Shown piece by piece: positions 5,507 to 13,020 of a DNA stretch of 13,020 nucleotides (position 1 is its first letter; the number at the start of each line of letters is the position of its first letter). The notes beneath the pieces are model-generated. The model made no database searches and was not told where the DNA came from. It was given only the letters and a program-made list of their open reading frames with translations. The DNA lies in contig CAMYMY010000135.1 of the NCBI GenBank assembly GCA_947259625.1, forward strand, positions 1 through 13,020. The letters are read 5' to 3'. This DNA comes from an uncultured Kiloniellales bacterium. Its GTDB lineage: Bacteria > Pseudomonadota > Alphaproteobacteria > Kiloniellales > JAKSDN01. The position numbers and the translations under genes are program-made.

Positions 5507-7111
5507 TCAATTTGTGGTGCGCTCGGCGGTCGTCGGGCCGCCGCGCAGGGCCTGGGCATACAGCGTGGCGTCGCCGAGCAGCCCGAGCGCCACCTGCAGG
5601 TCGATATCCGGATCGTTCTCGCTCACCGGACACTGAGCCCGCAGTGTCGAGAGCCCCGCTTCGTCGTCCAAAGCTATGGATCGGCTGCGGGCGGCCCGGT
5701 CGACGCGCATATCTCCGCGCCGCACCCGTTCGAGCAGGCCGGTCGCATCCGAGACCTCGCCACTGGTGCAAACATCGGGAAGAACGCCGCGATTCTGCAG
5801 GGCGTAGCCGGACGGCGCATGGAAGCGGGCCCAGGTCAGGGTCAACTCACCCTCGTTGGGTAGCCGCAGAACCGTCTGCACCGTGCCCTTGCCGAACGAA
5901 TTGCTGCCGATCAGCACACCGCGCCCGGCGTCCTGCAAAGCCGCGGCGACGATCTCCGAAGCCGAAGCCGAGTTGCCGTTGACCAGGATCGCGAGTGGCA
6001 GGCCGGCCGCAAGGTCGTCTTTCCTAGCGTCGAAGAACTGGTGGCTGTCCGGATGACGGCCATGGGTCGAGACAATGCGGCCATGAGTAATGAAGAGATC
6101 GGAGACCGAGACCGCCTGGTCGAGCAATCCGCCGGGATTGCTGCGAAGGTCGAGTATGAAGCCCTCCAGGCCTTTGCCTTGTTCGCGCTTGGCTTGAAGG
6201 ATCTTCTCGCGAAGGGTCTGGGCCGTACTCTGGTTGAACCCCGAGACGCGGAGGTAACCGATGTTGCCTTCGGCCCGGTAGCTCACGGTTTGAGGCACGA
6301 TATGGGCGCGGGTGAGGCTGAACGTCAGGCGCCCCGGCATGGAGGGCCGCGCCACCGTCAGCAATAGGGTGGTCCGGACCGGGCCGCGCAAGCGCTGCAC
6401 CACCAAATCCTGGGACAGGCCCACCGCACTCTGGCCGTTGATTTCGGTGATCAGGTCCTGATCCTCGAGCCCGGCGGCCTCGGCCGGCGTGTCCTCCATG
6501 ACCGAAAGGACCTTCACGCCCTCGTCGACCACGCGAATGCGTACGCCGATGCCGCCGAATCCGTCCCGACTGGCCCTGTTTTCGCGCGCTCGTTCGCGTC
6601 CGGCGTAGCGGGAGAAGCTGTCGAGTTCCGTGATCATGCCGCTGAACACGGCTTCGTAGACCGCCTCGGGTTCGGCCACACCCAGTGGCTCCGAGCCGTG
6701 CCGAATTTCCTCGATGACATTGGCCGTCAACCGACCCCAGCCGTCCGTATCGTCGGGGTGCGGGGCGTCGAACCGGCCGGTCGCCTGGCCTTCGATCTTC
6801 AATGACACCAAGTGGTCGCCGTAGAAGACGCTGACAGCCGGATCGAGATTCGACAGGCCGTCAAGTCCCGCCAGGGCGAGTTGGGGGGCCGTGAAGTCCT
6901 CGATATAGACGTCGACCACGTCCTGATACCCGGTGCGGAAGATCCGGGACGCGCGATCCACATCGTAGTCTCGTGAAGCATAACCGTCCTGCAAGGCGCA
7001 GCCGAACAGCAGGAAAGCCAGCGGCAGTCCGAGCACACGGCGCGGCAGCCGGGCCTTGACCCGGCGCGACGGCGATATGGACAGGCCTGATCCCGGTGAG
7101 GTCTGGTTCAC
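5507..7111 (-). CDS. S41-family carboxyl-terminal processing protease, lipoprotein
   Basis: Periplasmic serine protease of the CtpA/Prc family, 534 aa, cleaving target proteins near their C-termini. The N-terminus RRVLGLPLAFLLFGC looks like a lipoprotein signal with C38 as the lipidated residue (Phe at -2 is less usual). The following residue is Ala, not Asp, which by the E. coli rule would favour the outer membrane. A helical N-terminal region precedes a PDZ domain (about 185-257, GIGVRIRVVDEGVKVLSV...). The S41 core (about 280-450) includes FILDLRSNPGGLL. By alignment to E. coli Prc spacing, the nucleophile is S383 in NSASASEIV and the general base is K408 in SNSFGKGTVQ, with D394 and Q412 at conserved positions. 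The start is GTG at 7111. Its own promoter may lie in the AT-rich gap upstream. Its place between rnr and the NUDIX gene suggests co-transcription with the NUDIX gene. Confidence 0.92.
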   Translation of the reverse strand: MNQTSPGSGLSISPSRRVKARLPRRVLGLPLAFLLFGCALQDGYASRDYDVDRASRIFRTGYQDVVDVYIEDFTAPQLALAGLDGLSNLDPAVSVFYGDHLVSLKIEGQATGRFDAPHPDDTDGWGRLTANVIEEIRHGSEPLGVAEPEAVYEAVFSGMITELDSFSRYAGRERARENRASRDGFGGIGVRIRVVDEGVKVLSVMEDTPAEAAGLEDQDLITEINGQSAVGLSQDLVVQRLRGPVRTTLLLTVARPSMPGRLTFSLTRAHIVPQTVSYRAEGNIGYLRVSGFNQSTAQTLREKILQAKREQGKGLEGFILDLRSNPGGLLDQAVSVSDLFITHGRIVSTHGRHPDSHQFFDARKDDLAAGLPLAILVNGNSASASEIVAAALQDAGRGVLIGSNSFGKGTVQTVLRLPNEGELTLTWARFHAPSGYALQNRGVLPDVCTSGEVSDATGLLERVRRGDMRVDRAARSRSIALDDEAGLSTLRAQCPVSENDPDIDLQVALGLLGDATLYAQALRGGPTTAERTTN

Positions 7112-7294
7112 GCCCGGAGTTCCCTAGTCATTCCCTGAGCCAAGAATATAAGCGATTGAAATCAATATATGCCAGCAGGATTCGCCACGAGGGCCAAAAT
7201 CCGGAGCCGGCGGTTCCCCAACTGCCAGTAGACCCCTGCATATGTGAATAACCGGTTAAAGAGCCGCCGGCGGCCGCACGCGAGGGCCCAGGTC
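7112..7294 (-). other. AT-rich intergenic gap between rnr and the S41 protease
   Basis: This gap is AT-rich relative to its surroundings. On the minus strand TATATT at 7150-7145 is a good -10 candidate, with a weak TGGCAT (7174-7169) upstream as -35 at an 18-base spacer. Between them is the inverted repeat ATTGA-AA-TCAAT (7155-7166), which could be an operator. A perfect palindrome TAACCGGTTA lies at 7249-7258. GCCGCCGGCGGC at 7263-7274, followed by CTCTTTAA on the minus strand, could be a weak terminator after rnr, but its stem would be only four pairs around a four-base loop. No small gene with a convincing start is visible. Confidence 0.35.
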
Positions 7295-9608
7295 TCATCG
7301 GCTCCGGCCTTTCCGGCGGCCCGGCTTGCCACCGGAACGGCGGACCGTCTTCTTGCGGGGGGCGGCGGTCTCTCCGCCACTGCTTTTCCGCCGGCCGGCT
7401 TTCAGGGGATGCCAGGCGCCGGTTCCCCCGGCCTCGTCGACCGGACCACTGCCGGCCTCCGCCACGCCCGCCTCGTCGTCTTCCAAGAGGCGCAGCACGA
7501 TGCCTCCGGTGATCGGGTCCGCCTCGCTCAGGCGTGCCGCCACGGTTTCGCCGAGGCGATAGACGCGGCCCCAGCGGCGCCCCACCAGTCGGTGCCCGGC
7601 CTCGTCGTGGTGGTAGAAGTCGTCCGGCAGGGTGCTGATCGGCACCAGCCCGTCCGCCCCGCTGTCGCTGAGCGCGATGAAAAGCCCGAAGCGCGTGACG
7701 CCCGTGATGCGGCCCGTGACCACCTGGCCCAGCTGGTCTTGCAGGAAGGCCGCGGTGAAGCGGTCGACGGCCTCTCGTTCGGCGGCCTGGGCGCGGCGCT
7801 CGGTGGTCGAGATGTGCCGTCCCGCCTCCGCAAATCCGGCGCCGGCCTCGGCCGGCAGGCCGTCCTTGCCGAGGCCCAGGCCGGCGATCAGCGCGCGGTG
7901 CACCAGAAGGTCGGAGTAGCGTCGGATCGGCGAGGTGAAGTGGGCATAGCGCGACAGAGCGAGTCCGAAATGGCCGAGGTTGTCGGGCGCATAGGCCGCC
8001 TGGCTCTGCGCCCGCAGGACGAGCTCGTTGACCATGGGTGCATGAGGGGTGGCGGCCACCTTTTTCAGGATCTGGGTGAAGGCGCGCGGCTTGATCACCT
8101 GGCCGCGCGCCAGCTTGAACCCGAACGAGGCCAGGACCTCCCTGAGCGCCTCCAGCTTTTGCGGGTCGGGCGCGTCGTGCACGCGGTACATGCAGGGCTG
8201 TCGCCGGGCCTCGAGGGTTTCGGCGGCGGCCACGTTGGCGGCGATCATGAACTCCTCGACCAGCCGGTGGCTGTCGAGCCTTTGCCGCGGCGCGATTCCC
8301 GTGACCTTGCCGTCCCGGCCGATGAGCACCTGCGTTTCGGGCAGCTCGAGGTCCAGCGTGCCGCGCCGGTCGCGCGCGGTCGCGAGCGCCTCGAAGGCCC
8401 CGTACAGCGGTGCGATTACCGGTTCCAGCAGCGGGCCCGTGACGTCGTCCGGGTGGCCGTCGCGCGCCGCCTGGACCTGAGCGCATCAGGCCCCGGACGA
8501 AGCGGTGGCGCCGGACCCGTCCCTCGGCGTCGAGCCCGAGGTGGGCGGCCAGACAGGGCCGTTCCTCGTCCGGTCGGAGCGAGCACCAGCCGTTGGAGAG
8601 GGTCTCGGGCAGCATCGGCACCACCCGGTCGGGAAAATAGACGGAATTGCCCCGCTCGTAAGCGCCGCGATCCAGCGCGCTGTCCGAATGGACGTAATGG
8701 GCGACGTCCGCGATCGCCACCACCAGGTGCCAGCCGCGGGGCGCCTTCGGGTCGTCGTCGGGCGCCGCCCAGACCGCGTCGTCGAAGTCGCGGGCGTCGG
8801 CGCCGTCGATCGTGACCAGCGGCAGGCCGCGCAGGTCCTCGCGCCGGCCGAGCCCGGCCGGGCCCGCCCCCTCGGCCTCCGCCAGGGCCTCGGGGCTGAA
8901 CACGGTCGGGATGTCGTGCTCGTGAATCGAGATCAGGCTGAGCGCCCGGGACTCGCCCAGGTGGCCCAGGCGTTCCAGAACGACGACCTCGCGCTGGCCC
9001 AGGCGCGGGTGATGGGGCTTCAGCTCGGCCAGCACCAGCTCGCCGGGCCGCGCCCCCGACGCGTCCTCGCCACGGACCACGAAGTCGGTCCTGGCGCGGC
9101 GGTCCGTCGGTCGCAGGCGGCCACCCCGCTCGCCCCGCTCGTAGATGCCGAGCACGCGCCGGGGCACGCCGCCCAGGACGCGGATGGTCCGCCCCTCGTA
9201 GGCCTCCTCCTCGACGCGGCGCAAGCGTACGAGCGCCCGGTCTCCGGCCTTGAGGGCCGGCCGGCCGCGGCGCTCGGGCGCCATATAGATCTTGGGCGGC
9301 GCTCCCTCGCCCCGCCAGACCGCGGGCCGGGCCAGCAGCTCGCCGTCCGGATCGGGGCCGGCGATCTCGACCACGACCACCTCCGGCAGCCCGCCGGCCC
9401 GGGTCAGGCGGCGCTTCTCCTGGCGGTCCAGGTGCCCTTCCTCCTGCAGCTCCTTGAGGACGGCCTTGAGCGCGACGCGGTCCGGACCGCGGATCTGGAA
9501 GGCCCGCGCGATCTCCTTCTTGCCGACCGGCACCGGGCTCTCGCGGATGAAGTCGAGCAGCTCCTGCTTGCTCGGAAACGGCGCGGCTTTGGATCTGGGT
9601 TTCGCCAA
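7295..9608 (-). pseudogene. rnr: Ribonuclease R, interrupted by a frameshifting deletion in the RNB domain
   Basis: 3'-to-5' exoribonuclease (RNase II/R family) for structured RNA turnover. The first 377 residues (9608-8478) hold the N-terminal helix-turn-helix region (IRESPVPVGKKEIARAF), cold-shock domains, and the RNB catalytic motif DGADARDFDDAV (D268, D274, D276, D277). After GLMRS at 8478 the frame breaks: one base (8477) stands where about eight codons of the conserved AARLTYEQ segment should be. The true sequence then resumes one frame over (8476-7298) with AARDGHPDD, the rest of RNB (SRYAHFTSPIRRYSDLLVH), an S1 domain (about 7750-7510) and a Lys/Arg-rich tail. As written, translation stays open in the wrong frame to 7128, giving an 826-residue product lacking half of RNB and S1. 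The intact protein would be about 778 aa, the normal length. The TTG start at 9608 lies 13 bases after topA. It is a pseudogene, or the break is an assembly error. Confidence 0.85.
8474..8480 (-). other. Deletion junction in rnr
   Basis: The last in-frame codon is TCA (8480-8478, Ser 377), followed by a lone G at 8477 and then GTC (8476-8474), which starts the second frame. The expected intervening AARLTYEQ codons are 24 bases and only one is present, a net loss of 23. The junction reads TCAG|GTCCAG, and a CAG at each end of the lost segment would explain the deletion by slippage between short direct repeats. The lost bases themselves are inferred from family conservation. Confidence 0.7.
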
Positions 9609-9623
9609 GACGGCTGTCCCGTC
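9609..9623 (-). promoter_or_regulatory. Hairpin at the topA-rnr junction covering the rnr ribosome-binding site
   Basis: On the minus strand GACGG-GACAG-CCGTC ends immediately before the TTG start of rnr and overlaps the topA stop (9622-9624). The only Shine-Dalgarno-like bases, GGGAC, lie in the stem and loop. A ribosome finishing topA would melt it, so it may couple rnr translation to topA. The stem is only five pairs, and its effect is inference. Confidence 0.35.
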
Positions 9624-12279
9624 ATTCGGCGGCGGGCTTGCGCGTGGATCGCTTCTTGGTGCCCGCCTTTGCCTTGGATTTCTTCTTCGTGTTTGGATTT
9701 GCCTTGGCTTTCGGTTTTGTTTTCGCTTTTGGTTTCGCTTTCGGTTTTGCCGCCGCTTTTCCTTTCGCGGCCCGTGCAGCGAGCAGGTCCACCGCCATGT
9801 CCAGGGTCGCGGCGTCCATATCGGCGCCCTTCGGCAGCGAGGCGAACAGCCGCCCGTGCTTGACGTAGGGCCCCCAGCGGCCGCTGTGCAGGGTGACCGG
9901 CTTGCCGTCGGTGGGGTGGTTGCCGAGCGCCTTGCCGGTGCCGCCGCCGCGCGCCGGCGCCTCGGCCAGCAGGGTTACCGCGCGGTTGAGGCCGATGGTC
10001 AGCACGTCGTCGTCGCCCTTGAGCGAGCAGTAGGTGCTTCCGTGTTTTATATAGGGACCGTAGCGGCCGATTCCCGCGGAGATGATCTCGCTGGTCTCGG
10101 GATGCCTGCCGATGTCGCGCGGCAGGGCCAGCAAGTCGAGCGCCCGGCGCAGCGTGAGCTCGTCCGGCGCCTGGGCGCGGGGCAGCGAGACGCGCTTGGG
10201 CTTCGCGCCCTCTTCGCCCATGCCGAGCTGGGCATAGAACCCGAAGGGTCCCTTGCGCAGGGTGACCTCCTGGCCGCTTTCGGGATCGCGGCCCAGGACC
10301 TTCGGCTCGTTGGGCAGGACCGCTTCGCCGTCGGCGCCGTTGCCGGGGACGGCGAGCGGACGGGTGTAGCGGCAATCCGGATAGCTGGAACAGCCGATGA
10401 ATCCGCCGTTCTTGGCCAGACGCAGCCCGAGACGGCCGGTCTTGCAACTGGGACAGGCGCGCGGGTCGACCTCCGGTGCATCGGGGTTGGCCGGAAAGAA
10501 ATGCGGGCCGAGGTCCTCGTCGAGGGCATCGATCACCGCGGCGATACGAAGCTCCCGGGTCTCGTCGACCGCCTTGTGAAAGGCGTCCCAGAACTGGTGC
10601 AGCACTGCCTTCCAGTCAATCCGTCCGCCCGATATGTCGTCGAGCTGCTCCTCGAGGTCCGCCGTGAAGCCGTACTGCACGTAGCGCTCGAAGAAGCTGG
10701 TCAGGAAGGCGGTCACCAGGCGGCCGCGGTCCTCGGGCAGGAAGCGGCGTTTTTCCAGGCGGACGTAGTCGCGGTCCTGCAGCACCTGCAGGGTCGAGGC
10801 ATAGGTCGACGGCCGGCCGATGCCCAGCTCCTCCAGCCGCTTGACCAGGCTGGCTTCGGTGAAGCGCGGCGGCGCCTGGGTGAAATGCTGCTCCGGGGTC
10901 ACGCCCTCGCGTTTCAAAGGGTCGCCCTCGGCGAGCTTGGGCAGGCGCGCGTCCTCGCCCTGCGCACCCTCCCTGGGCTCGTCCCGGCTTTCCTGATAGA
11001 GCGCCAGAAAGCCGTCGAAGAGGACGGTCGAGCCGGTGGCGCGCAGCCGCGCGGTCTTGCCGTCCACGGCGATATCGGCCGCCACCTGCTCGACCCGCGC
11101 GCTCTCCATCTGGCTCGCCACGGTGCGCTTCCAGATCAGCTCGTAGAGCTTGCGGGCGTCGGGCTCCAGGCGGCGGGCCAGGTCCTCGGGCCGGCGGGTC
11201 AGGTCGGTCGGCCGGATCGCCTCGTGCGCCTCCTGGGCGTTCTTGGCCTTGGTCTTGTAGAGCCGCGGCGCGGAGGGCAGGTAGGCGTCGCCGAAGCGCT
11301 CGAAGATCACCTCGCGGACGGTGCCCAGCGCCTCGCGCGAGATGTGCACGCCGTCGGTCCGCATGTAGGTGATTAGGCCGACCGTCTCGCCGTCCAGGTC
11401 GACCCCCTCGTAGAGCTGCTGGGCGAGGCGCATCGTCCGGGTCGCGCCGAAGCCCAGCTTGCGCGAGGCGTCCTGCTGCAGGGTCGAGGTGGTGAAGGGC
11501 GGGTAGGGGTTGCGCCGGGTCTGCTTGCGCTCGACGGTATCGACGGCGAAGCGCTCCGCCTCGCGCAGTTGCCGGGCGGCGGCCTCGGCGGCCGCCTCGT
11601 CCCCGAGGTCGAACTTCTCCAGCTTGCGGCCGTCGAGATGCGTCAGCCTGGCGCCGAAGGACGCGTCCGACGGGGTCCTGAGCGCGACCTCGATCGTCCA
11701 GTATTCTTGCGCCTTGAAGGTCTCGATCTCGGCCTCTCGCTCACAGATCAGGCGCAGCGCCACCGACTGAACCCGGCCCGCGGACTTGCTGCCCGGCAGC
11801 TTGCGCCAGAGCACCGGCGAGAGCGTGAACCCGACCAGGTAGTCGAGCGCCCGGCGCGCCAGATAGGCGTCGATCAGCTCCGTGTTGAGCTCGCGCGGGT
11901 TCTGGAAGGCCTCGCGCACGGCGCTCGCGGTCACCTCGTTGAACACCACCCGCTTGACCTCGACGCCGGCGAGCGCCCGGCGCCGCTTCAGCTCCTCGAC
12001 GATGTGCCAGGAGATCGCCTCGCCCTCGCGGTCCGGGTCGGTCGCGAGAAACAGCCGTTCGGCTCCCTTGACCGCCCTGGCGATCTCCTTCAGGCGCTTG
12101 TCCGCCTTGGCGTCGACGGCCCAGCTCATGGCGAATTCCTCGTCGGGCCGGACCGAGCCGTCCTTGGCCGGCAGGTCGCGCACGTGCCCGAAGCTGGCCA
12201 GCACCTGGTAGTCCCTGCCCAGGTACTTGTTGATCGTTTTGGCCTTGGCGGGAGATTCGACGACGACGACAGCGTTCAT
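9622..12279 (-). CDS. topA: DNA topoisomerase I (type IA)
   Basis: Relaxes negative supercoils through a 5'-phosphotyrosine intermediate; 885 aa. The Toprim domain opens MNAVVVVESPAKAKTINKYL with E8, and ATDPDREGEA supplies D81, D83 and E85. The catalytic Tyr is Y305 in GLITYMRTDGVHIS. One four-cysteine zinc ribbon follows (C609, C612, C630, C636; CPSC...CSSYPDC). It is followed by three topoisomerase C-terminal repeats marked GPFGFYAQLG, GRYGPYIKHG and GRWGPYVKHG. The last 45 or so residues are a Lys/Ala/Pro-rich tail, probably for DNA contact. The ATG at 12279 gives the family N-terminus. An upstream extension to 12447 would overlap dprA and has no conserved sequence. The gene lies 44 bases after dprA and 13 before rnr, suggesting one transcript. 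All catalytic residues are present. Confidence 0.97.
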   Translation of the reverse strand: MNAVVVVESPAKAKTINKYLGRDYQVLASFGHVRDLPAKDGSVRPDEEFAMSWAVDAKADKRLKEIARAVKGAERLFLATDPDREGEAISWHIVEELKRRRALAGVEVKRVVFNEVTASAVREAFQNPRELNTELIDAYLARRALDYLVGFTLSPVLWRKLPGSKSAGRVQSVALRLICEREAEIETFKAQEYWTIEVALRTPSDASFGARLTHLDGRKLEKFDLGDEAAAEAAARQLREAERFAVDTVERKQTRRNPYPPFTTSTLQQDASRKLGFGATRTMRLAQQLYEGVDLDGETVGLITYMRTDGVHISREALGTVREVIFERFGDAYLPSAPRLYKTKAKNAQEAHEAIRPTDLTRRPEDLARRLEPDARKLYELIWKRTVASQMESARVEQVAADIAVDGKTARLRATGSTVLFDGFLALYQESRDEPREGAQGEDARLPKLAEGDPLKREGVTPEQHFTQAPPRFTEASLVKRLEELGIGRPSTYASTLQVLQDRDYVRLEKRRFLPEDRGRLVTAFLTSFFERYVQYGFTADLEEQLDDISGGRIDWKAVLHQFWDAFHKAVDETRELRIAAVIDALDEDLGPHFFPANPDAPEVDPRACPSCKTGRLGLRLAKNGGFIGCSSYPDCRYTRPLAVPGNGADGEAVLPNEPKVLGRDPESGQEVTLRKGPFGFYAQLGMGEEGAKPKRVSLPRAQAPDELTLRRALDLLALPRDIGRHPETSEIISAGIGRYGPYIKHGSTYCSLKGDDDVLTIGLNRAVTLLAEAPARGGGTGKALGNHPTDGKPVTLHSGRWGPYVKHGRLFASLPKGADMDAATLDMAVDLLAARAAKGKAAAKPKAKPKAKTKPKAKANPNTKKKSKAKAGTKKRSTRKPAAE
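9625..9780 (-). repeat. Low-complexity Lys/Ala/Pro-coding repeat at the topA 3' end
   Basis: Imperfect tandem units encoding KPKAK, KTKPKAK, KKKSKAK and similar run through the end of topA. The DNA is strongly strand-biased, with T/C-rich runs on the plus strand, and is less GC-rich than the rest of the gene. Such repeats vary in length between strains by slippage. It is coding sequence, not a CRISPR or mobile element. Confidence 0.7.
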
Positions 12280-12323
12280 GTGGGCCAGTTCCGATTCCTT
12301 CAGAGCGGCAGAGCCGCGAAAGG

Positions 12324-13020
12324 TCAGGACGGCCCGGTATCGCCCGCGGCGATGGAAGAGAAACGGTTGCCCGGGTGACGCTCGGCCCGTCCGGCCAGCT
12401 CCAACTCGAGCAGGACCGTATTCACGACTGCCGGGGACAGATGGCACTGCCGGACCAGTTCGTCAACCGCCACCGGCGCGGGGCCGAGCAATTCCTCGAC
12501 TGCCCCCCGGCCGGACGAGACCTCGGTTTCCGCCGCCGCCGGCGGCGTTTCGGCCAGGAACTCCGAGGGCTTCGGCGGCCCCTCGAGCGGCTTGATCATG
12601 CCGTCCAGTGCCTGGACCACGTCGTCGGCGCTCTCGACCAGCCCGGCGCCCTGGCGCAGCAGGTCGTTGCAGCCGCGTGCCCGCGGGTCGAGCGGCGAGC
12701 CTGGCACGGCGAAGACCTCGCGCCCCTGGTCGAGGGCGAGCCGCGCGGTGATCAGCGAGCCCGAGCGGGGCGCCGCCTCGACCACCAGGACGCCCAGCGA
12801 CATGCCGGAGATGAGCCGGTTGCGCCGGGGAAAGTGGCGCGCCTGCGGGACGGTGCCCGGCGGCATCTCGGAGAGCAGCACGCCGCGCGCGGCGATTTCG
12901 CCGTGAAGGGCCTCGTTCTCGGGCGGGTAGATCACGTCCAGGCCGCCGGCCACGACCGCGGCGGTGCCGCTCTCGAGCGCGCCCTGGTGGGCCGCCGTAT
13001 CGATGCCGCGGGCCAAGCCG
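12324..13020 (-). CDS. dprA: DNA-processing protein DprA (C-terminal part, cut by window edge)
   Basis: DprA/Smf binds incoming single-stranded DNA and loads RecA during natural transformation. It is also conserved in species not known to be competent. About 231 residues are visible and the N-terminus lies beyond 13020. The visible part enters the Rossmann-like fold at GLARGIDTAAHQGAL and continues through GGLDVIYPPEN, FPRRNRLISGMS and VVEAAPRSGSLITARLA to AVPGSPLDPRARGCNDLL. These are the core DprA motifs. After a Pro/Ala/Glu-rich linker, a C-terminal winged-helix (DML1-like) domain begins near LLGPAPVAVDELVRQC and ends RHPGNRFSSI. The ATG near 13016 is internal (ARGIDTAAH is a core motif), not the true start. 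It is the most upstream visible gene of the dprA-topA-rnr block and shows no damage in the visible part. Confidence 0.95.
   Translation of the reverse strand, partial: GLARGIDTAAHQGALESGTAAVVAGGLDVIYPPENEALHGEIAARGVLLSEMPPGTVPQARHFPRRNRLISGMSLGVLVVEAAPRSGSLITARLALDQGREVFAVPGSPLDPRARGCNDLLRQGAGLVESADDVVQALDGMIKPLEGPPKPSEFLAETPPAAAETEVSSGRGAVEELLGPAPVAVDELVRQCHLSPAVVNTVLLELELAGRAERHPGNRFSSIAAGDTGPS

Noticed and set aside
7128..8477. Continuation of the rnr N-terminal frame as a novel 450-residue C-terminal domain
   Set aside because: The translation is low-complexity Arg/Pro/Gly, while the other frame over 7298-8476 encodes conserved RNB and S1 sequence.
8470..8490. Programmed ribosomal frameshift in rnr
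   Set aside because: There is no slippery heptamer, and about eight conserved codons are missing. A frameshift alone would not restore the protein.
9640..9780. CRISPR-like or satellite repeat
   Set aside because: The units are short, imperfect and in frame, and they encode the Lys-rich topA tail. There are no spacers.
9292..11376. Long plus-strand open frame (694 codons) opposite topA and rnr
   Set aside because: It is antisense to clearly conserved topA and rnr coding sequence, and its translation has no recognisable domain. Long antisense frames are expected with this GC-rich codon use.
12280..12447. Upstream start for topA
   Set aside because: The 56 extra residues overlap dprA and are not topoisomerase-like. 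MNAVVVVESPAKAK is the usual N-terminus.
1..13020. Undescribed defence, mobile or biosynthetic system
   Set aside because: Every sizeable gene is a recognised core gene in a familiar alphaproteobacterial order. There are no transposase, integrase, toxin-antitoxin or orphan gene clusters.

Overview
The window reads as a core chromosomal segment of a GC-rich alphaproteobacterium, probably Rhodospirillales-like. The evidence is the DivK/PleD cell-cycle pair, a CtrA-type box in front of divK, a DinB with an N-terminal zinc ribbon, and the order dprA-topA-rnr-(S41 peptidase)-NUDIX-rpmG next to divK-pleD. I see no mobile element, CRISPR array, tRNA, rRNA or clear sign of horizontal transfer. No stretch longer than 300 bases lacks a gene.

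Layout. From 1 to 145 there is a short non-coding tail with a possible minus-strand terminator. From 146 to 2382 lie two minus-strand genes that overlap as GTGA: a Mak-type fructokinase (mak) followed by DNA polymerase IV (dinB). An AT-rich divergent intergenic region (2383-2601) carries CtrA-like boxes and a leader hairpin. It leads rightward into divK (2602-3021) and pleD (3046-4464), which together would link single-domain response-regulator signalling to c-di-GMP synthesis. From 4477 to the right edge everything is on the minus strand, in transcription order: dprA (cut by the window edge), topA, rnr, a lipoprotein S41 C-terminal processing protease, a NUDIX hydrolase and rpmG. The spacing is short throughout except for a 183-base AT-rich gap before the protease. 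A strong intrinsic terminator after rpmG (4477-4508) closes this block, and rpmG also has its own sigma70-like promoter overlapping the end of the NUDIX gene.

The main anomaly is rnr. Its RNB domain is interrupted near 8477, where about eight conserved codons (the ARLTY motif region) are missing and replaced by one base, so the frame shifts. Both flanking halves are otherwise well preserved. This is either a recent 23-base deletion at a CAG microhomology or an assembly artefact. The rest of the window is conserved housekeeping and cell-cycle biology. I found no convincing evidence for an undescribed multi-gene system; the other findings are regulatory and architectural details.
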